28,123 bases of DNA, from positions 1-28,123 of the forward strand of contig DATBDZ010000283.1 in assembly GCA_036276235.1 (NCBI GenBank), in the 5' to 3' direction. A program made the position numbers and the translations under genes. Origin of the DNA: JANWHF01 sp036276235 (lineage in GTDB: Bacteria > Planctomycetota > Phycisphaerae > Tepidisphaerales > Tepidisphaeraceae). Position 1 is the first letter of the stretch. Every line of letters begins with the position of its first letter. Of the stretch, positions 22,823 through 28,123 are shown in pieces. The notes below the pieces were generated by a model. The model saw only the letters and a program-made list of their open reading frames with translations, had not been told where the DNA came from and made no database searches.

Positions 22823-22948
22823 CCCTCTCCCCTGTACTCGGGGGAGAGGGCAGGGTGAGGGGACGGCGTGTCGCGAAATAGCGCGGTTCGCAAGTCGAAG
22901 CGTTCGTCCCCTCACCCCAACCCTCTCCCCTGAGTACAGGGGAGAGGG
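22823..22948. repeat. Family B double-hairpin element, copy 2 (opposite orientation)
   Basis: Arms at 22823-22863 and 22907-22948 each contain the CCCTCTCCCCTGTACTC hairpin. The 43-bp spacer, read in reverse complement, matches the spacer of the copy at 5388-5513 at about 37 of 43 positions. The element lies between two convergent genes, glycosyltransferase and disordered protein. Confidence 0.88.
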
Positions 22949-22973
22949 AGAATGAACTCGGCCGAAACGGCTT

Positions 22974-23609
22974 TTAACTTTCATCATCCCGATATTCCGT
23001 ACCGTCATTTTCGGATTCATTCGATCCAACCGGCGGCGTTGGCAGATCTTCGCCGCGCGCTTCGCCGCGACTGATTTCACCTGCGAATGAATCGTCGCCG
23101 CGGGCGAGCGGATTCGTCGCGGCATCGGCGCCTTGGGCGTCCGCGCCGGCTGTGATGTCGGGCTCCGTTACAGTCGAACTTCGCGCCGGATTTCGCGCGT
23201 TGCGTCTCGGTGGCGCTTTCTGCTTTGTCTTGGTCTTTCCGGAAGGCGCGGTTGCGTTCGCATCGGCCGCGCCGATGTTGTCATCCGGCCCCGCGGCTGC
23301 GATGCCTGATCCGCCGGTCCCGACGCCGATGATGTCGGGGTCTAAATCGCCGCCGCTGGATGAGCCGGGGCCGGCGGCGGGAGCGCCTGCGCCGTGATCG
23401 CGGACGCCGTCTTGTTCCCATGCCATCGGTTGCGTCTTGCCGGGGTCGCTCATGCGGGTGTTGTTCGAGACATACTCTCGATCGCGCTCCGAACCGGACC
23501 CTGCCGGAACGCCAAAGTCACCCTTGCTGGCGACATCCTTGGCTGCGTCTGTTTGGCTGCCCGGTTTCCAGTGTGCCATGTCCTTCTTGGTTTTCTTTGC
23601 TTTTGCCAT
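22974..23609 (-). CDS. Low-complexity, intrinsically disordered protein
   Basis: A 211-residue protein starting MAKAKKTKKDMAHWKPGSQ, with a strong AGAGGAG site upstream that fixes the start at 23609 rather than 23669. Composition is dominated by Gly, Ala, Asp, Ser and Pro, with a basic patch (TKTKQKAPPRRNARNPARS, ~129) and an acidic end. No fold, signal or repeat motif was recognised. The short K-rich N-terminus followed by TDAAKDVASKGDFGVPAGSG recalls small stress-linked disordered proteins, but no function can be assigned. It is divergent from the FG-GAP gene. Confidence 0.72.
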   Translation of the reverse strand: MAKAKKTKKDMAHWKPGSQTDAAKDVASKGDFGVPAGSGSERDREYVSNNTRMSDPGKTQPMAWEQDGVRDHGAGAPAAGPGSSSGGDLDPDIIGVGTGGSGIAAAGPDDNIGAADANATAPSGKTKTKQKAPPRRNARNPARSSTVTEPDITAGADAQGADAATNPLARGDDSFAGEISRGEARGEDLPTPPVGSNESENDGTEYRDDES

Positions 23610-23719
23610 GCGGCTCCTCTGGTTTAATTGCAGATGAAGAGGGAGCAAACGGCGGAGCAGTTGCGTCATCGTCGTCCAGATCGCTTTACAGTCGGCGGGG
23701 TCATCGATACCTTCCGCGG

Positions 23720-25945
23720 ATGATGGAATTCAGATCGCGCCGGTGGGCCGGCAAGTTCATGCGGGCCTGGCGCTTACTCATGGAGGAAAGCCGCCCGGCA
23801 AGCGCAGCCGTGTGCGCGGAGCGGCTGGAAGACCGCCTTTGCCTGACCACGACCGGAATCTCATTTCATCAAGTGCAGAGCTTCCAGAATCGTACAACGA
23901 TGATCGCCACCGGCGATTTCAATCACGACGGCTCTGCCGATCTGGTGACCGTTGACGGCGAGAACGATCTCGTCCGGGTCTACCTCAACAAGGGTGACGG
24001 CACCTATAACTCGCCCAAGGGGTACAACGTCAATCACGCGCGGTGGGTGAATGTCGCCGACTACAACGCCGACGGCAATCTCGACTTGGCGGTCCTCAGC
24101 CCCGACGGCGACGGCGACTCATTCGTTGCGCTTCTGCTGGGAAACGGAGACGGCACATTTAACAAGCCGATCCGCTCTACAACTAAAGTGAATGCCTCCA
24201 CGGAGACGACCGCCGATTTCAACGGCGATGGACTGCCTGATGTTGCGGTGAGCAACAGGAACCATTTTTCGGTCATGCTCAATATTGGCGATGGAACATT
24301 TGCCAAGCCGGTTTTTTACGGCCCCAGCGATGAGCCGCCACGCTACATTACCTCGGCGGATTTCAATAACGACGGCGTGCCGGACCTGGCGCTCATCCGC
24401 GCCAATAACATCGTCGATGTCATGCTGAACCAGACGATCGGCGGCGTCGGTACGGGAATCTTTAACGCGGCAGTCTCGGCGCCCCTCGGCGAAAAACCGC
24501 AGATCGTCGTTCCCGGCGATTTCAACGGCGACGGCAATATCGATCTGGCGGCGGTTAACTCCGATTTCCAGGTCGCGCCCGTTTCGATCCTCCTGGGCAA
24601 CGGAGACGGAACCTTCCAGCCGCGGCGGAATTATTTCGGCGGCAATTTCGTCGATGCGCTTGCCGTGGCCGATTTTAACGGCGACGGGCTGCTCGATCTG
24701 GCCAGCAGCTCATACTCCTCGCAGATGCGCGTCTATCCGGGCAGCGGGGACGGAACGTTTCTCCCCGAGGCCGACTCGGAGGCGGGCAAGTTCGGCATCT
24801 TCATGGCGACGGCGGATCTCAACAATGACGGCTCGCCCGATATTCTTCTGGTCAGCGGCGGGGGGTTCCGCGTGCTGCTCAATACATCCAACACAACGCC
24901 GACACCGCCCGGTACGCCGGGCACGGTCGATCTGACGATCGGCAGCGGCGGAACAAAATCGATCAAGTTTGCCGAGGCACACGGCCTGACCGGAACAGTG
25001 AGCCTCTCGGGCCCGGGAACGGCGGTCGTTCGTCTGGCGGGTGACGGCCTGGTGCAGGATGGCACGATGGTGCACGGGCAAAACATCATCATCGAAAGCA
25101 TCAATGCCGTCGGCACCACGCTCGCCAGCACCTTGAACATTACCAGCAGCAGCAAGAGCGGCGTCGTGGACGTCAATACGATTCAGATAGATGGCGCGCT
25201 CAAGACGCTCAGCGCGCCGGTGGTGCTGCTGCATACATCCTGCCTCATCGACGCGGCGGCGACGACCGTCAAGCTGGATTCAGCGATCGACGCTTCAATT
25301 TCAATTGACCAGCAAACGCTTCCTCACGCGCCCGGCTTTGTGCCGCCGGTGGGAACATCAACGCTGACGCTGAACGTGACCCGTGCGGATGGCATGAGCG
25401 TGCAATCGGCCGAAACGGTTCAGAAGATCAACGTCGGCCAATGGGTTTCATCCGATGGAACACCCGCGACCCTAGCCGCGCCAGGCGTAAAGAACATCCA
25501 GTGTTCCGGATCGTTTTCCGCGAGCTTGACGATCGGCACCGGCGGGCTGGGCACATTTAATGGCGGGGCGCGGATTAGCAGCGGCACCTGGAACGTGCTC
25601 GGCGACATCACCACCATCAACGCCGCGTCGCTGATCAACACGAACATCACCACCCTCGGGAATCTCCAAACCCTTTCCGTGAAACAGAAGAGTGGCGTGG
25701 GCACGTTCATCAACAACAACATCACCGCCGCCACGATCAACAAGGCGAGCCTCGGGACGATCGCCTTTGACAATGGCGGAACGCCGTTCGGTTTGCTGGC
25801 GCACTCGATCGCTGTTTTGTCGGGGAAGGATCTCGTCACCAACAAGACGTTTACTATCAACAAGGTGGTGAGCGCCGCCGAGGTGAATGACATTCTAATA
25901 GCCAAAGGAATCAACCCAGGCAATTTCTCGGCGCGGATTGTTTGA
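23720..25945 (+). CDS. Large FG-GAP/VCBS repeat protein with LEDR N-terminus
   Basis: A 741-residue probable cell-surface or secreted protein. After a short N-terminal region (ERLEDRLCL, 34-42, the planctomycete-type LEDR motif seen before surface domains), about seven FG-GAP repeats follow (about 55-400), each with a calcium-binding D-x-(N/D)-x-D-G-x-x-D loop such as DFNHDGSAD, DYNADGNLD, DFNGDGLPD, DFNNDGVPD, DFNGDGNID, DFNGDGLLD and DLNNDGSPD. They should fold as a beta-propeller. The C-terminal ~330 residues are Thr/Ser/Asn/Gly-rich and beta-strand-like, with right-handed-helix-like periodicity (NTNITTLGNLQTLSVKQKSG). There is no sortase or dockerin motif. No conventional signal peptide is clear, so the LEDR region may target export. 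The start is the first ATG of a tandem pair. Confidence 0.88.
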   Translation: MMEFRSRRWAGKFMRAWRLLMEESRPASAAVCAERLEDRLCLTTTGISFHQVQSFQNRTTMIATGDFNHDGSADLVTVDGENDLVRVYLNKGDGTYNSPKGYNVNHARWVNVADYNADGNLDLAVLSPDGDGDSFVALLLGNGDGTFNKPIRSTTKVNASTETTADFNGDGLPDVAVSNRNHFSVMLNIGDGTFAKPVFYGPSDEPPRYITSADFNNDGVPDLALIRANNIVDVMLNQTIGGVGTGIFNAAVSAPLGEKPQIVVPGDFNGDGNIDLAAVNSDFQVAPVSILLGNGDGTFQPRRNYFGGNFVDALAVADFNGDGLLDLASSSYSSQMRVYPGSGDGTFLPEADSEAGKFGIFMATADLNNDGSPDILLVSGGGFRVLLNTSNTTPTPPGTPGTVDLTIGSGGTKSIKFAEAHGLTGTVSLSGPGTAVVRLAGDGLVQDGTMVHGQNIIIESINAVGTTLASTLNITSSSKSGVVDVNTIQIDGALKTLSAPVVLLHTSCLIDAAATTVKLDSAIDASISIDQQTLPHAPGFVPPVGTSTLTLNVTRADGMSVQSAETVQKINVGQWVSSDGTPATLAAPGVKNIQCSGSFSASLTIGTGGLGTFNGGARISSGTWNVLGDITTINAASLINTNITTLGNLQTLSVKQKSGVGTFINNNITAATINKASLGTIAFDNGGTPFGLLAHSIAVLSGKDLVTNKTFTINKVVSAAEVNDILIAKGINPGNFSARIV

Positions 25946-25975
25946 GGCCAACTTTTCCAACAGGAATCACACACT

Positions 25976-27193
25976 ATGCCAGGCAGCAAAGGCAACGCGG
26001 TCATCGGTCAATCCGGCGGGCCCACTTCCGTCATCAATCAATCGCTCGTCGGCGTTATTCGGGAAGTGAAGAAGGCGGGGATCGTCGAGAAACTCCTCGG
26101 CGCCCGCCATGGCGTTCGCGGAATCATCAACGATGATTTCATCGACCTGAATAACGTGCCCGACGATCTGCTCGAGCGGATTGCGAATACGCCCGCTGCC
26201 GCGCTGGGCTCGACCCGTGATAAGCCAGATCAGGCGTATTGCGAGAAAATTTTTCAATCGTTCGCCCGCCACGATGTGCGCTATTTCTTCTACATCGGCG
26301 GGAACGACTCCGCCGACACCGCGCGCATCGTCGGCGAGCTTGCCGCCAAGTCGGGGCACGATCTGAAAGTCTTTCACGTCCCCAAGACGATCGATAACGA
26401 TCTGCGCGTTCACGATCACACGCCCGGCTACGGGTCGGCGGCGAAGTTCGTCGCCGCCGCGATTATGGGCGACAATTACGACAATCGCTCGCTGCCTGGC
26501 ATCAAGGTGGATGTGATCATGGGGCGCAACGCCGGCTTTCTTACCGCCGCCAGCGTTCTGGCGCGGCAACATGACAATGATGGCCCGCATCTGATTTACG
26601 TACCCGAAGCGCCGCTGAGCGAAGAGAAGTTTTTGGCGGATGTCGAGCGAGTGTATTCAAAGCAGAGCCGCTGCCTGATCGCGGCCAGCGAGGGAATCAT
26701 CCTGCCCGGCGGCAAGACCTGGGCCGAGGCGATGAGCGCGAATCTCGAAAAAGATGCGCACGGCAACATCCAGCTTTCCGGCACCGGGGCACTGGGCGAT
26801 TATCTGGGCAGCCTGATCACCAAAAAGCTGCAAACACCCGGCGGCAAAAAGCTGCGCGTGCGTGCCGACACGTTTGGATATTTGCAGCGCAGCTTCCCCG
26901 GATTCGTCAGCGCGACCGACGCCACCGAAGCACATCTGGTCGGCCAGATGGCGGTCCGCTACGCCGCCCAAGGCCAGGCCGGCGGCAGCGTCGCCATGAA
27001 GCGCGCCGCCGGCAGCGAATACAAGATCGAAACATTCGTCACGCCATTGAGCACCGTCGCCCGCGAAACCAAGCATATGGATCCTTCCTACATCGCCGAC
27101 GGAAACAACATCACCGAGGCGTTCAAGCAGTATGCCCAGCCGCTCGTGGGGACGCTCCCGCGCGTGGGGTCGTTTGATGAGTTGAAGAAGTAA
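25976..27193 (+). CDS. pfp: Phosphofructokinase, probably diphosphate-dependent
   Basis: A 405-residue glycolytic enzyme that phosphorylates fructose 6-phosphate (reversibly if PPi is used). The family-A core is clear: IGQSGGPTSVINQS (10-23), YIGGNDSADTA (106-116), VPKTIDND (135-142), GYGSAAKFV, VIMGRNAG (180-187) and SEGI. Two positions predict PPi as phosphoryl donor: Asp111, where ATP enzymes have Gly after GGD, and Lys137 in PKTIDND, where ATP enzymes have Gly (PGTIDND). It starts 30 bp after the FG-GAP gene. An AGGA lies 12 nt before the ATG, so the ribosome-binding site is weak. Confidence 0.9.
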   Translation: MPGSKGNAVIGQSGGPTSVINQSLVGVIREVKKAGIVEKLLGARHGVRGIINDDFIDLNNVPDDLLERIANTPAAALGSTRDKPDQAYCEKIFQSFARHDVRYFFYIGGNDSADTARIVGELAAKSGHDLKVFHVPKTIDNDLRVHDHTPGYGSAAKFVAAAIMGDNYDNRSLPGIKVDVIMGRNAGFLTAASVLARQHDNDGPHLIYVPEAPLSEEKFLADVERVYSKQSRCLIAASEGIILPGGKTWAEAMSANLEKDAHGNIQLSGTGALGDYLGSLITKKLQTPGGKKLRVRADTFGYLQRSFPGFVSATDATEAHLVGQMAVRYAAQGQAGGSVAMKRAAGSEYKIETFVTPLSTVARETKHMDPSYIADGNNITEAFKQYAQPLVGTLPRVGSFDELKK

Positions 27194-27196
27194 ACC

Positions 27197-27224
27197 ACGT
27201 GAAACGTGAAGACGTGAAACGTGA
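27197..27224. repeat. Tandem ACGTGAAACGTGA direct repeat
   Basis: The 13-bp unit ACGTGAAACGTGA occurs at 27197-27209 and 27212-27224, 15 bp apart, directly after the pfp stop codon. Each unit is itself made of two ACGTGA steps. It may be a spacer of a dispersed repeat family or an operator; nothing decides. Confidence 0.7.
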
Positions 27225-27346
27225 CCAGCGATCCATCCAATACCGTTGGATGGTGCCATGATTGAACAGCTCTTTATCGACGAGAAGGGCGTACCCCCGT
27301 CCAAGGGCCGCGCGATAGCGCGCGTGCTCACAGTGTGTTTGCTTCT

Positions 27347-27514
27347 ATGATCGTGATGTTTACTGCTTTATTTGGAATTGGCACATTCACTCCCAATATG
27401 GAGAAACTCGACCAGGATATTCGGCTCAAATCGTTCAAGGCGGTGCTGGTCATTTGCATACTTGTCGCGGCGTTGGTGGTTGGAACGTCCGTCGCGGTAT
27501 TCGCCGTGCCTTGA
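27347..27514 (+). CDS. Possible small membrane protein
   Basis: A 55-residue frame: MIVMFTALFGIGTFTPNME, a charged loop (EKLDQDIRLKSFK), then a hydrophobic segment (AVLVICILVAALVVGTSVAV). The layout of one or two membrane helices joined by a charged loop resembles known small membrane proteins. A second small frame (27258-27350, beginning MIEQLFIDEKGVPPSKGRA) ends in ATGA overlap with it, which would allow coupled translation. Neither has a recognisable Shine-Dalgarno site or a known relative, so both could be chance frames. Confidence 0.35.
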   Translation: MIVMFTALFGIGTFTPNMEKLDQDIRLKSFKAVLVICILVAALVVGTSVAVFAVP

Positions 27515-27920
27515 GCCGGCCACGGATCGCGTTCCTTGGCGCACTTATTCTTAGCCGCGGTGCTGGCCATCGTGTCGCTTATACCGCTTATTTGAAGCCC
27601 ATCTTTTCGCGCGACAGAGTTGCGGCCCTGATTATAAAAAAAATTTTCGCGCGCCGGCGGTGATCTCGAATCGCCCGCAACTCCTCGCCGCGCCTGGGGT
27701 TAACGTAAGCCTGGCGCTCCCTATTTCCTCTCGCCGAAAAAATCTTTGAATTTTCTTTTTTACGTGTCAAGATTTTCGGAACCGACTGAGGCGCAACTCC
27801 TTATTTTACAGCGACTTGAGAGGCCAGTTTTCGCGACTACCCGGTGCGCGCCGGTAAGTCATGGCTGTATCACGATTTACTAAACAAAATCCTTACAATA
27901 TGCGTGTACAATAGAGGAGC

Positions 27921-28123
27921 ATGCATTTGGACACCACGAAACTCAACGACAATCTCACCGAGAAGCAGCGGCAGGTGATGTTCATGCGCTATACGTATGG
28001 CTGGACGCTGGCGCGCATCGCAGTGCGGACTGGCACCACGCGGCAGGCGGTGTGCGAGCTGCTGCAGCGCGCGAACGTGCGGCTGGGATTCCCGCGGCTG
28101 GCCTGCCGACCCATCCGCCCGCC
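27921..28123 (+). CDS. HTH protein with sigma-70 region-4-like domain (3' truncated by window)
   Basis: The visible 67 residues start MHLDTTKLNDNLTEKQRQVM. The segment LTEKQRQVMFMRYTYGWTLARIAVRTGTTRQAVCELLQRA matches sigma-70 region 4: a helix ending in R-Y, then the turn (W-T-L-x-x-I-A-x-x-x-G) and recognition helix with RQAVCELL. It is therefore probably a small DNA-binding regulator or partial sigma factor rather than a full sigma, since no region 2 precedes it. AGGAG lies before the ATG, and TACAAT (27907-27912) ends 8 nt before it; a second TACAAT lies at 27894-27899. Whether further domains follow cannot be seen. Confidence 0.72.
   Translation, partial: MHLDTTKLNDNLTEKQRQVMFMRYTYGWTLARIAVRTGTTRQAVCELLQRANVRLGFPRLACRPIRP

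Larger units (their letters stand above)
27194..27920. other. Mostly non-coding stretch between pfp and the HTH gene
   Basis: No confident gene is seen in 727 bp. It holds a 15-bp-spaced direct repeat at its left end, two weak small frames with a 4-bp overlap, a possible RNA-like structure near 27650-27735, and AT-rich sequence with two TACAAT boxes before the last gene. No tRNA or known riboswitch pattern was recognised. Confidence 0.6.

Noticed and set aside
4045..22948. The regular hairpin repeats were considered as a CRISPR array or tandem array.
   Set aside because: Copies are kilobases apart, are palindromic, and lack the short regular spacing of CRISPR repeats.
23360..23719. In-frame extension of the FG-GAP gene by 120 codons upstream.
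   Set aside because: It overlaps the divergent disordered-protein gene, which has its own strong ribosome site, and the LEDR region fits just after the ATG at 23720.
27588..27770. A 60-codon Arg-rich minus-strand frame in the right-hand intergenic region.
   Set aside because: There is no ribosome-binding site or domain; the sequence is better explained by the GC-rich hairpin structure in the same place.

Overview
The window looks like a chromosomal piece of a planctomycete, most likely class Phycisphaerae (a Tepidisphaera-like soil or freshwater lineage). This is inferred from the exported FG-GAP protein with an N-terminal LEDR motif, the many Tat-exported catabolic enzymes, the diphosphate-type phosphofructokinase, the short sigma-region-4-like HTH gene, high GC content, and intergenic spaces filled with short palindromic repeats. 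No rRNA, tRNA, CRISPR array or phage module was seen.

Layout. 1-62: edge of a probable IS630-type transposase. 138-5938 (minus): DEAD-box RNA helicase, a large exported protein of unknown function, a family 4 glycosyltransferase and a small zinc-ribbon protein. 5939-6357: a nest of repeats with a MITE-like insertion. 6358-8201 (plus): ybeY and a CorC/TlyC-type CBS membrane protein, a widely conserved pair. 8225-8859 (minus): a ParE/ParD-type toxin-antitoxin operon with an operator-like region. 8870-11973 (minus): HtrA-type protease, VOC protein and a Tat-exported mannonate-dehydratase-like enolase-superfamily enzyme. 12114-12890: a PIN toxin and antitoxin, divergent from a Tat-exported metallophosphoesterase with only 28 bp between start codons. 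14007-15331: an AbiEii-like nucleotidyltransferase overlapping an alpha/beta hydrolase. 15488-16096: a small protein with the layout of an ESCRT-III/Snf7 protein. 16299-20526: an exported GH99/GH71-like protein, a Uma2 nuclease, a DUF2007/zinc-ribbon protein and a hexuronate-type MFS transporter. 20847-22709: endonuclease III and a second glycosyltransferase. 22974-27193: a disordered protein, the FG-GAP protein and a PPi-type phosphofructokinase. 27194-27920: largely non-coding. 27921-end: a truncated sigma-like HTH gene.

Three themes stand out. First, the 202-residue coiled-coil protein at 15488 resembles eukaryotic CHMP/Snf7 membrane-remodelling proteins in length, charge layout and helix plan. 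Second, many genes carry a sigma-70-like -10 hexamer 6-9 nt before the ATG, which predicts leaderless transcripts, while several other genes carry purine-rich Shine-Dalgarno sites. Third, at least four families of short inverted-repeat elements are scattered through the window. Two families occur in near-identical pairs, and one copy was split by a 228-bp element with 10-bp terminal inverted repeats and a 6-bp target duplication.
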